Source: Kordia sp. SMS9 (GTDB taxonomy: Bacteria; Bacteroidota; Bacteroidia; Flavobacteriales; Flavobacteriaceae). Taken from it: a stretch of 64,000 nt of DNA. Both the position numbers and the translations under genes were made by a program. Shown in pieces: positions 23,867-32,751 of this stretch. Each line of letters starts with the position of its first letter. Position 1 is the first letter of the stretch. The notes under the pieces were generated by a model, which saw only the letters and a program-made list of their open reading frames with translations, did no database searches and was not told the DNA's origin. Location of the stretch: NCBI RefSeq assembly GCF_003352465.1, contig NZ_CP031153.1:436001-500000 (forward strand), given 5' to 3'.

Positions 23867-24502
23867 TTAGTTCTTGTTCATTGCAGATAACATTCCTCCG
23901 TATACACCGTTTAATGATGATAGGTTAGATGCTAATGATTGCATTTGGTCTTTCAACTTCGCAGCATTTTCTGCAGCTTCTTCGTTGATGGTTGCTTGAC
24001 GGTTAGCACTTTCCATTTGAACTTTGTAAAGGCTATTCAAAGATTCCATTTGTGCTGCCGCTAATGACATTTCTTCACTGTATTTCTTTGTAGATGCAAT
24101 TGCGTCTACTGTTGGAGAGATACTTTTTGCAGCTCCTTCAAAGTTGCGAATGCTGTCTCCTAAGCTACTCATTAATTCGCCGTCAATTCTAGCATCTTTT
24201 AATAAGCCATCTAATTTTTTAGATAATAATCCTTCTGCATCCGTTGCTTCTTCTTCTTTTTTAGCTTTCGCTTTAGCTGATCCTCCTGATAATTCAGGAT
24301 ATACTAGTGACCAATCCAACTCGTCAGATTGTCTCTCAAATGCTGAATATGTAAATACGAGTGCTTCTACAATCATACCTATAGTTAAAATTTCACTTCC
24401 GTAAGGCCAGTGCTGAATTTTAAATAATGCTCCTACAATTACAATTGCCGCTCCCAGTCCATATACCATGTTCGTTAGCGTGATCTTGCCATTCTTTGCC
24501 AT
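23867..24502 (-). CDS. gldL: Type IX secretion motor protein GldL
   Basis: This 211-residue protein has two N-terminal transmembrane helices (about 10-27 and 37-55) with the KIQHWPYGSEIL connector and a conserved membrane glutamate (E45 in MIVEALVFT), thought to couple proton flow in the GldLM motor. The cytoplasmic C-terminus is helical. It is followed by gldM and preceded by gldK after 84 bp. Confidence 0.95.
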   Translation of the reverse strand: MAKNGKITLTNMVYGLGAAIVIVGALFKIQHWPYGSEILTIGMIVEALVFTYSAFERQSDELDWSLVYPELSGGSAKAKAKKEEEATDAEGLLSKKLDGLLKDARIDGELMSSLGDSIRNFEGAAKSISPTVDAIASTKKYSEEMSLAAAQMESLNSLYKVQMESANRQATINEEAAENAAKLKDQMQSLASNLSSLNGVYGGMLSAMNKN

Positions 24503-24586
24503 AATAATCTAATTTTTAGTTTAGTGTTTAGTTAATAAATTTAAGTGTTGTTGGGTTAACCGTGGTATTTAAGGTATTACGATTTA

Positions 24587-25951
24587 TTAATTTTTTACTG
24601 TTCCGATAACATCTGTTCCCATGTAACTTTGTACCGTTCTGAAACCAATGTAGCTTCTTGCTGAATCTTTGTATTCAAAATCCCTTGTACTTACTTGCAA
24701 GAAATATTCAACATCTTTCCAAGAACCTCCACGAATTACTTTTCGTTTGTTTAAAGTGTCATTTACGTTTGGACTCATTGTAGACATGTACTCATAAGAA
24801 CTCGGATCGTAAGACGATGCTGTCCACTCAGCTACGTTTCCTGCCATATTGTACAAGTTAAAGTCGTTTGGTTCAAATGCATCAGCTTCTACGGTATATA
24901 ACGCTTGATCTGCCGCATAGTTTCCACGTAAAGGTTTGAAGTTGGCTAAGAAACAACCTCTATCGTTCATTGTATAAGGTCCACCCCAAGGATATGTTGC
25001 TCCTTCAAGTCCGCCTCTAGCTGCGTATTCCCACTCTGCTTCAGATGGTAATCTGAATTTGTTGATCATGTGACGCTTTCTTTCTTTTCTGTAGATATTT
25101 TTCTTCAACGTTCTCCACTCACAAAATGCTTTTGCTTGTTTCCATGTTACACCTACAACTGGATAGTCATTGTAAGCATCATGCCAAAAATAGTCATTGT
25201 GCATTGGTTCGTTGTATGAGTATTCGAAGTCTCTAATCCAAACAGTAGTATCAGGATAGATTTCTAAGTTTTCTCTTTTGATGAATTTAGTACGATCCAT
25301 TCCTTTGTTCTTGGCAGCACTTTGAATGTCCATCCAAGTGTATTGAAATCTTACTTTAGTCCAATCTATAGTACGTTGTCCGTTATACGCTTGTTCTTCA
25401 GGAATATAAATAGAGTCCATTACCTCAGCATAAAACTCATCTGGAATTTCAGAGAAATCCCAAATTAAATCCACATCTTGATTTAAACGTCTGCCTTCAT
25501 ACCCAGTTGGTCCCATTCCGGCATAATTATCATTATAATATTTTTGCCAAGCAGTTTGGTCAGTAGTATCCGCATCTTTGAATGCATATTTTGCAATTCC
25601 ATCTTCGTTCGGATCAGTTTTATCTTCTTCATCCGCTAAGATTGCCAGTTTCGTTCTGATGACAGAGTCACGAACCCAGTATACAAATTCTCTATATTCA
25701 CTATTTGTAATTTCAGTTTCATCCATATAGAATGATGGAACTGTTACAGTTTTAGTAGGTGCGTTTTTAGTCTGAGCAATGTCATCATCTGACTTACCCA
25801 TGATAAAGGAACCACCCGGAACTAGCGTCATACCATACGGTTTTTCAGGATGCCATTTTTTACCTTTGACACCAACTAGCTCACCTCTGTCTTTAGAACC
25901 ACAGCTATAAAGAAATGCTAAAACGGCTGTTAATACAACAATCTTTTTCAT
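24587..25951 (-). CDS. gldK: Type IX secretion lipoprotein GldK
   Basis: This 454-residue protein has a lipoprotein signal with Cys at about 17 (AFLYSCGSKDRG). It belongs to the formylglycine-generating-enzyme/sulfatase-modifying fold family, with PGGSFIMGKSDDD, FYMDETEITNSEYREFVYW, FRLPSEAEWEYAARGG, NMAGNVAEW and VIRGGSW segments. GldK forms the outer-membrane-attached periplasmic ring with GldN and is not catalytic there. The gene is preceded by a 151-bp gap after the arginase-like gene, which may hold its own promoter. Confidence 0.95.
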   Translation of the reverse strand: MKKIVVLTAVLAFLYSCGSKDRGELVGVKGKKWHPEKPYGMTLVPGGSFIMGKSDDDIAQTKNAPTKTVTVPSFYMDETEITNSEYREFVYWVRDSVIRTKLAILADEEDKTDPNEDGIAKYAFKDADTTDQTAWQKYYNDNYAGMGPTGYEGRRLNQDVDLIWDFSEIPDEFYAEVMDSIYIPEEQAYNGQRTIDWTKVRFQYTWMDIQSAAKNKGMDRTKFIKRENLEIYPDTTVWIRDFEYSYNEPMHNDYFWHDAYNDYPVVGVTWKQAKAFCEWRTLKKNIYRKERKRHMINKFRLPSEAEWEYAARGGLEGATYPWGGPYTMNDRGCFLANFKPLRGNYAADQALYTVEADAFEPNDFNLYNMAGNVAEWTASSYDPSSYEYMSTMSPNVNDTLNKRKVIRGGSWKDVEYFLQVSTRDFEYKDSARSYIGFRTVQSYMGTDVIGTVKN

Positions 25952-26102
25952 ACGGAATTATTGAGGTTAATACGTTTTTTATAGATTTTAAGGGCGTAAA
26001 CCTATCTATTTATTTTTAAAAAAACAATTTTTTATTCTAAAAACTAATGGTTTTAAATTGCTTTTTCTCAATATAATTTTAAGGTTTTCTTAACACGCTT
26101 AT

Positions 26103-27272
26103 TTAATTTATACTCTTTTTATACGCCATCCACCATCTTTCAGGGACAATTTGATTGCAAGCATTCAAATAATCTTGGTGTGTGCAAGGTAATAACGTAT
26201 GTCTTTTTAATTTATTATTCAAACTTGAAATAAATGGTATTTCTATCCACCATCTTTCTGTTTTATTGCTTTTGTAAAAAATCATTTCTTCTGTATCATT
26301 GGGCACAATATACTTTAAATACTGATCTTTTGAGGTAAAAGGATAATCTTTAACACGATAATTGACTCCTTCAATGAAGTACCAAATCATTTGTGCCGCT
26401 AACATCGCTGTAATTTCTTCGTCTTTTGAGTTTTTATATTCAAAGATACCAAAAGAAGATACTTTATCACTAATTCCTGCGTAACGACTAATAGCACAGA
26501 TTTCTTTTCCATCCAAACCATTAGGTGATGTACTTTGGTTTCCGCTCATTTCAGAAGCTTTTACCGCAGATAAATCTATTCCGACAATATCGGCATCACG
26601 CGTAATAGGTTCTACAATGCTTATGTCGTTTGACACTTGCCCTAAACGATACGCATCAAAAAAGAGTTTTTGCATTAAGTCTATTTCTTCTTGTGCATTG
26701 AAATAGGTTTGATACCCAATGTTACTGTAATTAAATAGGTTGTGTGGTGCTTCGGTAATTATTTTTCCCATGTAGGAATGATTACTGACCGATTCTGTAA
26801 TCGCACCAAAATCAAATTTACTGTCTACATTGACAATGTTGACCGTTTGCTCCAAATTGTCATACGCTCGATACATGGCGTACATTAAATCTTGACTTCC
26901 CCCTAATATAATAGGAATGCTGTTTTTTTTGAGCAAGGGCTCCATGATGGTTTTCAACGCTGCATATGTATCATCCACCGATGCTCCTTTTTGAAGATTG
27001 CCTAAATCTACTATTTTGTGATTCCAGTTGCCTGGATATAAACTGTACAGTGCTTTTCGAATTTCTAGCAAATCTAAGTTTTCACCTAAGTAATTGATGT
27101 CGCTTCGATTTTCTAAGACGGCAATGATGATAAATTTTGCTTCCGCCACCGATTCAGGGATTCCATGTTTGGACGTGTGAATGTCTATATGGTTTCCCAG
27201 TGCTTGTTTGGGCAATAGTTCATTATGAGCCATCAACAAATCATTGACTGGCGATAAGAATTCGAACTCCAT
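26103..27272 (-). CDS. Arginase/formimidoylglutamase-fold protein with degenerate metal site
   Basis: This 389-residue protein keeps the arginase fold order, but the metal-ligand motifs are altered. The GGxHS/D motif reads GGSQD (124-128), the DAHxD motif reads DSKFD (150-154), and the SxDxD motif reads GIDLS (231-235). Most Mn-binding His/Asp residues are missing, so ureohydrolase activity is unlikely. The gene overlaps the topA stop by 1 bp and precedes gldK, a linkage seen in this family of bacteria. A structural or regulatory role tied to gliding is inferred. The C-terminal extension (about 300-389) is Trp/Tyr-rich. Confidence 0.75.
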   Translation of the reverse strand: MEFEFLSPVNDLLMAHNELLPKQALGNHIDIHTSKHGIPESVAEAKFIIIAVLENRSDINYLGENLDLLEIRKALYSLYPGNWNHKIVDLGNLQKGASVDDTYAALKTIMEPLLKKNSIPIILGGSQDLMYAMYRAYDNLEQTVNIVNVDSKFDFGAITESVSNHSYMGKIITEAPHNLFNYSNIGYQTYFNAQEEIDLMQKLFFDAYRLGQVSNDISIVEPITRDADIVGIDLSAVKASEMSGNQSTSPNGLDGKEICAISRYAGISDKVSSFGIFEYKNSKDEEITAMLAAQMIWYFIEGVNYRVKDYPFTSKDQYLKYIVPNDTEEMIFYKSNKTERWWIEIPFISSLNNKLKRHTLLPCTHQDYLNACNQIVPERWWMAYKKSIN

Positions 27273-29779
27273 TATTTTTTAGCTTTTGCTTTGCTTTTCG
27301 GTTTTGCCTTTGCTTTTGCTTTGGTTTTTTTCTTTGGTGCTTTGTCCTCTATTATTTTTTGAACTTCTTCTAACGTCAATTTGGTAGCATCCACCGTTTT
27401 TGGAAGTTCTATTTTTGTTTTTCCTTTGAGGATGTTACTTCGTCCCCAACGCGCTTTTTCCACACGAATGCCTTCTTCTTCCCAGTTATGGATGATTTTA
27501 TCGCGCTCTTTTTGCTTTTTATCTTCTATCAATTCTTCAATATCAGCTTGTGAAAGATTGTCGAAATCGTATTTTTTATTCACATTGATAAAGATGCCAT
27601 TCCATTTGAGGAAAGGTCCAAAGCGTCCTACACCTTTGGTCACATCATGACCTTCGTAATTTGCAATAGGCGCATCTGCTTTTTCACGCGCAACGATCAA
27701 TTCCATCGCTCTGTCCATTTCCACACTGAGTGGATCTTCTCCTTTATCTAACGAAATGAATTTTTTACCAAATTTCACATACGGACCATAACGACCGTTG
27801 TTTACCTCAACCGTTTCGCCTTTGTATTCGCCCAACGTTTTTGGCAATTGGAATAAATCCATGGCTTCTTCGTAGGTGATTGTATTTAGTTGCTGATCGG
27901 GACTGAGACTGGCAAATTTTGGCTTTTCTTCATCGTCAACCGTTCCAATTTGCACCATCGGTCCAAATTTTCCGAGTCGCACACTTACTTGTTTGCCCGT
28001 GTCTGGATCGGTTCCTAAGATACGTTCGCCTGATTCGCGTTCGGCATTTTCTTTAACATCTTCTACTTTTGGATGAAAATCTTTGTAGAAATCCTTCATC
28101 ATGTCTTTCCACTTTTCGTTTCCAGAAGCGATGTCGTCAAAATCTTGCTCTACTTTTGCGGTAAAGTTATAATCTAAGATAGAAGCGAAATTTTTTACCA
28201 AGAAATCATTTACAATCATTCCAATGTCTGTTGGCACGAGTTTCCCTTTGTCTGAACCTACTTTTTCCGTGAGTTCTTTTTCGATGATTTTATCACCTTG
28301 CAACGTGAGTTGTTCGTATTTCCGTTCAACACCTTCCACGGTTCCTTTTTCTACATATCCTCTATTTTGAATGGTAGAAATGGTTGGCGCGTATGTAGAT
28401 GGTCGTCCAATACCTAATTCTTCTAATTGTTTTACCAAAGATGCTTCTGTAAATCGGTATGGTGCTTTGGTGTAGCGTTGTGTGGCGCTGATGAATTCGT
28501 TCGTTAGTGATTCACCTATAAATAATGCTGGCAACATGCCATCTTGCTCTTCATCGTCGTCGTCTTTTCCTTCTAAATATACTTTTAAGAAACCTTCAAA
28601 CTTCAACACTTCTCCGTTTGCCGTGAAGCGTTCGTCATGCGTATTGGCTTCTATTTTTGCGTTGGTACGTTCTAGTTTTGCATCACTCATTTGCGACGCA
28701 ACGGTACGTTTCCAAATTAATTCGTACAAACGCACTTGATCGTATTCTGCATCAACCGAATGGTTTTCCATGTTTGTCGGACGAATTGCCTCATGCGCTT
28801 CCTGTGCACCTTTTGCTTTGCTTTTGTAGTTTCTTGGGTGACTGTATTCTTCTCCGTATGAACGTATGATTTCCTCTTGTGCTGCATTTTTAGCATCGTT
28901 GGAAAGATTCACGCTGTCTGTTCTCATATAGGTAATTAGACCAGCTTCATATAAGCGTTGCGCCAAGGTCATTGTTTTACTTACCGAGAAATAGAGCTTT
29001 CGCGATGCTTCTTGTTGTAGTGTTGATGTAGTAAATGGCGCTGCTGGTGATTTTTTTGCGGGCTTGGTTTCTAAGTTTGCAATTTTAAAATCGGCACCTA
29101 CATTTTTCGCCAAGAAATCTTTAGCAGCTTGATGCGTTGAAAATGTTTTATTAAGTCTGGCTTTGAATTTTTTCCCTTTCGAGTTGGTAAATTCAGCGGC
29201 AATTTTAAAAGATGCTTTTGGTTTGAAGTCTTGAATGCTACGTTCGCGCTCTACAATTAAACGAACTGAAACCGATTGCACACGTCCGGCAGACAATCCG
29301 CCTTTTACTTTTCGCCATAATACAGGTGAAAGTTCGTAACCCACCAATCTGTCTAAGATTCTTCGTGCTTGTTGCGCGTTGACTAAGTTGTAGTCAATAT
29401 CTCTTGGATTTTGAATTGCTTTTTGGATGGCTGTTTTCGTAATTTCATGAAAAACGATGCGTTTCGTGCGTTCTGGATCTAACTTTAACGTTTCTGCCAA
29501 ATGCCACGCAATGGCTTCTCCTTCCCGATCTTCATCACTAGCAAGCCAAACAATTTCTGCTTTCTTAGCTAAGTCTTTTAATTTTTTTACTACTGATTTT
29601 TTATCATCAGAGACAATATATTCAGGTTCAAAATCGCCCTCAACATTTACGCCCAATTCTTTGGAAGGTAGATCTGCAATGTGTCCAAAACTAGATTCTA
29701 CTTTGTAATCTTTTCCAAGAAATTTTTCAATTGTTTTCGCCTTTGCAGGTGACTCAACAATTACCAGATTCTTTGCCAT
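27272..29779 (-). CDS. topA: DNA topoisomerase I
   Basis: The protein has 835 residues. The Toprim domain begins NLVIVESPAKAKTIEKFLG and includes the D-x-D-x-E triad at D82/D84/E86 (SDEDREGEA). The active tyrosine is Y284 in LITYMRTDSVNLS. After about residue 590 there are repeated VRLGKFGPMVQIG and NNGRYGPYVKFG motifs, the Toprim C-terminal repeats that replace the zinc fingers of E. coli TopA. The last 30 residues are Lys/Ala-rich. It relaxes negative supercoils. A TACTTTTG promoter element lies 20 bp upstream. Confidence 0.95.
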   Translation of the reverse strand: MAKNLVIVESPAKAKTIEKFLGKDYKVESSFGHIADLPSKELGVNVEGDFEPEYIVSDDKKSVVKKLKDLAKKAEIVWLASDEDREGEAIAWHLAETLKLDPERTKRIVFHEITKTAIQKAIQNPRDIDYNLVNAQQARRILDRLVGYELSPVLWRKVKGGLSAGRVQSVSVRLIVERERSIQDFKPKASFKIAAEFTNSKGKKFKARLNKTFSTHQAAKDFLAKNVGADFKIANLETKPAKKSPAAPFTTSTLQQEASRKLYFSVSKTMTLAQRLYEAGLITYMRTDSVNLSNDAKNAAQEEIIRSYGEEYSHPRNYKSKAKGAQEAHEAIRPTNMENHSVDAEYDQVRLYELIWKRTVASQMSDAKLERTNAKIEANTHDERFTANGEVLKFEGFLKVYLEGKDDDDEEQDGMLPALFIGESLTNEFISATQRYTKAPYRFTEASLVKQLEELGIGRPSTYAPTISTIQNRGYVEKGTVEGVERKYEQLTLQGDKIIEKELTEKVGSDKGKLVPTDIGMIVNDFLVKNFASILDYNFTAKVEQDFDDIASGNEKWKDMMKDFYKDFHPKVEDVKENAERESGERILGTDPDTGKQVSVRLGKFGPMVQIGTVDDEEKPKFASLSPDQQLNTITYEEAMDLFQLPKTLGEYKGETVEVNNGRYGPYVKFGKKFISLDKGEDPLSVEMDRAMELIVAREKADAPIANYEGHDVTKGVGRFGPFLKWNGIFINVNKKYDFDNLSQADIEELIEDKKQKERDKIIHNWEEEGIRVEKARWGRSNILKGKTKIELPKTVDATKLTLEEVQKIIEDKAPKKKTKAKAKAKPKSKAKAKK

Positions 29780-29798
29780 ATATTATTTTTTCAGAATA

Positions 29799-29806
29799 CA
29801 AAAGTA
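29799..29806 (-). promoter_or_regulatory. -7 promoter element of topA
   Basis: TACTTTTG on the minus strand matches TAnnTTTG exactly, 19 bp before ATG 29779. It would drive topA and perhaps the arginase-like gene and gldK-N behind it. Confidence 0.5.
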
Positions 29807-29883
29807 GTTAGATTTTTAAAAACGGACACATTTTTTTGTGAATACACTTTTTTAAGCGCTGTAATATTTTGTTTTTACCCAAG

Positions 29884-31044
29884 TTAAAAATCATATTTGA
29901 CACCAATGGTAAATGCGCCAAATTCCTTAGTTCCGAGATAGTTTATATATGGTGAAAATTCATACTTAAATACCAATCCAACTTTTTTGTAATGAAAGAT
30001 AGAAAAGAGTCCATAATTTATTTTTTCCTCAAAGAAGTTGCTCGTATTGTTATTGAAAAATTCATTATTTGGCGAATGCAATTCATATCCTAAGTACGGA
30101 CCAGCTTCTATACCAAAGTTCCCAAAACGCTTTTCAATAGCTGAATGTATGTTGATACTGAGTTCGCCTTTGTTAAAACTGATGGAATCTTTTTTAAAAC
30201 GCAGATTTCGAAATTGCAATGACGCTCCATATTTGAAGAAATAGTCGTTTTTCAACTTTTTTTCATCTGTATATGATAACTCCACTACATACGAACCTGT
30301 AAAATTGTAATCATTTGGACGTGTAAAACCATTGAAACCCACCATGACATCTAATTGTTCGTAGATTTTTTGAGGCTTTTTAGAGTTGTTTTTTGTTTTA
30401 CGCTTCTTTGTAAGCATGTCTGATTGTATCAACTCCCAATTGTATAATTGGATTCCTGCGGCGTTTAAAGAGTCTAATCCGCCATCTTTATTTAAAAAAG
30501 AAGACGTTGCCTCTTTGTCAAGTTGCGATTCACTGTAGGTGAAGCTAGAAGCATTTATTGTAGTTGCAGTCGAATTTCTATCTTTTTCAACAAATCGTGA
30601 ATGATGTTTTGTCTGCGTTTGCGCTAATCCATTTTTCTCTCCATGTACGTTGTTGGTAGTTGGATGCTGGTTTTTTTCTTCTGTTGCAACCGCAGCAGTG
30701 TTTGTTCCAGCTTGACTGGCATCATTCACGATAGAAGTTGAATCTGAATTTGAGATTGTGTTTCGTTCGTTATTATTATTAGTAGTAGTAGTAGTTGGTT
30801 TTATGTGTTCTGTTTTTGTGGTTTGGTTAGATATCGAAGCATCTTCGGCTGTTCCTGAATTTATGCCTACAAAAATCCCCAACGAGCAAAGCAGCGCGAA
30901 CAACACTATATATATAAAGAATCGTTTGCGTTTTTTGCGCTTCATTTGTTGCTGCACCACAGTCCAGCCTTCTGCAGAAGGTTCCACAGTGCGATCTGAA
31001 AGTGCTTTTTTAGCAAGTGCATCTATGTAATCAAAATCTTCCAT
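29884..31044 (-). CDS. Anti-sigma-like membrane protein fused to a beta-barrel-like domain
   Basis: The 386-residue protein has a cytoplasmic N-terminus (1-35, DALAKKALSDRTVEPSAEGW), one transmembrane helix (about 41-61, FFIYIVLFALLCSLGIFVG), and a Thr/Asn/Ser-rich periplasmic linker (about 65-200). The C-terminal part has Gly/aromatic strands ending in KYDF with Phe last, typical of an outer-membrane barrel-like fold (VELSYTDEKKLKNDYFFKYG, then FGAFTIGVKYDF). It overlaps the ECF sigma gene, so it is the likely anti-sigma partner. A run of ACT/AAC codons (TTTTTNNNN) near 30770-30800 is a trinucleotide tract. Confidence 0.75.
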   Translation of the reverse strand: MEDFDYIDALAKKALSDRTVEPSAEGWTVVQQQMKRKKRKRFFIYIVLFALLCSLGIFVGINSGTAEDASISNQTTKTEHIKPTTTTTNNNNERNTISNSDSTSIVNDASQAGTNTAAVATEEKNQHPTTNNVHGEKNGLAQTQTKHHSRFVEKDRNSTATTINASSFTYSESQLDKEATSSFLNKDGGLDSLNAAGIQLYNWELIQSDMLTKKRKTKNNSKKPQKIYEQLDVMVGFNGFTRPNDYNFTGSYVVELSYTDEKKLKNDYFFKYGASLQFRNLRFKKDSISFNKGELSINIHSAIEKRFGNFGIEAGPYLGYELHSPNNEFFNNNTSNFFEEKINYGLFSIFHYKKVGLVFKYEFSPYINYLGTKEFGAFTIGVKYDF

Positions 31045-31627
31045 TCGCTTTTTTTAGGGTTTGCAATTGTTCTTTTAATAGTGTTCGTGCTCTAAACAAG
31101 CGTGTTTTGGACGTTGCAGCTGGTATTTTTAAGAGTTCGGAAATTTCTTTGTGCGCATAGCCTTCCACCGCATAGAGATTGAATACCAATTTGAATTCCA
31201 GCGGAAGCTCATCCACAAGTCGCTGAATTTCCGAAACTTCATCAACTGGTTTTTGATAGGTTTTTTGTCGTTCCAGAATGACGTCACTTTGCGAAGCGAT
31301 GAGGAATTTTTTCTTCCGCAGAAACGACAAACTTTCTCGGATCATGATTTTACGAATCCAACCTTCAAAACTTCCTTCGTTTTTATATTTTTTTATGTTG
31401 AAAAATACTTTTACAAAACCATTATTCATCGCTTCTTCCGCCATCGTTTTGTCAGAAATAAAGTTTTGACACGCCGCTAACATTTTGGGTGCAAAGGCAT
31501 CGTAGACCGCTTTTTGTGCCAACTCATCGCCTTTGATCAATGCTTTGATGTTATATGTTGCTGCGTTTGTGTTTTCCAAAAACGTTTGCCCTATTTGGTT
31601 GTTTTGTATTTGAATGGTTTTTAACAA
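31031..31627 (-). CDS. ECF RNA polymerase sigma factor
   Basis: This 198-residue protein has sigma2 region 2 with DKTMAEEAMNNGFVKVFFNI, then region 4 with LPLEFKLVFNLYAVEGYAHKEISELL, followed by TSKTRLFRARTLLKEQL. The start codon overlaps the lipoprotein gene upstream, and the gene overlaps the anti-sigma-like gene by 14 bp, so the three form one operon. ECF factors act with membrane anti-sigma proteins to pass envelope signals. No other target is visible. Confidence 0.9.
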   Translation of the reverse strand: MLKTIQIQNNQIGQTFLENTNAATYNIKALIKGDELAQKAVYDAFAPKMLAACQNFISDKTMAEEAMNNGFVKVFFNIKKYKNEGSFEGWIRKIMIRESLSFLRKKKFLIASQSDVILERQKTYQKPVDEVSEIQRLVDELPLEFKLVFNLYAVEGYAHKEISELLKIPAATSKTRLFRARTLLKEQLQTLKKANGRF

Positions 31628-32679
31628 GCTGTCGATATAATAATAATCGGAATGATGAAAAATTCGCCACTTATGCCATAATTCACACGTACATACATCG
31701 TTTGCTCTTGCTGAATATTTTGATACGAGGTTTGCGAAAGCGGATTGGTTTCTGCATCAGCATCTTGTTGTGTTTCATAAAAGGCGATGCTGTCATCATC
31801 TGTGAGTGTTGCTAAATCTTCAATTTGTAAAATGCAAGGTATGTAATTTTCAAAAACAAATTCTGAAATTTCAGCACCGACTGTGGTTTCACATTCCTCA
31901 AATATGAGCTGTGTGCAATAGTTGTCATCGCATTCTTTGGTAAGCGTAAAACTCACCCCATTATTTTCAAATTGCATTACTTCATCCGTAAAGCTAACTA
32001 CTTTCCAGTCAAAATTCCAGTCGTCTGCGGTGATTCCTTCTTCCTCAAATGTGATATTTACATGCAATTCGTCTTCAATGAAGTAGAAAATCCAAGTGCC
32101 TTCATGCAATTCACCATTGTTGTAAAATTGAAACGTTCCGTTGTCAGCCACATCAAAAACCGCGTTTTCATAAATGTCTTCGGTTTCGTCATCGTGACTT
32201 ACAATCCACACACATTCTTGAAATATTAAATTACATTCTCCTATAATTTCTTCTTGCTGTGCTTCTATACAATCGTCAATCGCTTGTTTCAGCTCGTCTT
32301 TGTTTTGAATGAGAAATTCTTCGCCACTTTCTAAAATACTTTGAATGGGAAAATTGATTCCGATACTGTTGCCGTCGGGAATGTTTTCAAGAATCGCACT
32401 AAAATCTGGATCGCTAGAAACCGTATATTGATTCACCACCATTAAATCCGCATCAAATTCTAACATTGTAAACGAATAAATAAATTTGATACAGGTAATT
32501 TCATCTTCATCATCTGTTTCGGCAACGCGTTCAATCAAGTCAAACAATTCCGATTCTTTTTGAATGATGTTTTCTAAAGATACTGTACCTACTTCTTCGT
32601 TGTCATCTAAATCAGAACATGAAAATGTAAAGATTCCCACAAAAAGGACGAGTACTATTTTTATAAATTGCTTTTTCAT
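31621..32679 (-). CDS. Large lipoprotein with lipocalin-like and secretion-linked motifs
   Basis: The protein has 352 residues from ATG 32679 (MKKQFIKIVLVLFVGIFTFSCSDLDDNEE). The lipobox is TFSCSD. A lipocalin-like beta domain (about 170-265, WIVSHDDET, then TFQFYNNGELHEGTWIFY) is followed by a C-terminal segment with LATLTDDDSIAFYETQQDAD and QEQTMYVRVNY, a motif usual in long flavobacterial surface proteins. It overlaps the ECF sigma gene. The function is unknown. Surface exposure is likely from the lipobox Cys-Ser-Asp start. Confidence 0.75.
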   Translation of the reverse strand: MKKQFIKIVLVLFVGIFTFSCSDLDDNEEVGTVSLENIIQKESELFDLIERVAETDDEDEITCIKFIYSFTMLEFDADLMVVNQYTVSSDPDFSAILENIPDGNSIGINFPIQSILESGEEFLIQNKDELKQAIDDCIEAQQEEIIGECNLIFQECVWIVSHDDETEDIYENAVFDVADNGTFQFYNNGELHEGTWIFYFIEDELHVNITFEEEGITADDWNFDWKVVSFTDEVMQFENNGVSFTLTKECDDNYCTQLIFEECETTVGAEISEFVFENYIPCILQIEDLATLTDDDSIAFYETQQDADAETNPLSQTSYQNIQQEQTMYVRVNYGISGEFFIIPIIIISTAC

Positions 32680-32751
32680 ATATGGTTTTGTTAATGTTTC
32701 TATTTGTATAGACGTGTCTATTTTAGAAAAGGTTTCCAAAAAAATGTTTTT

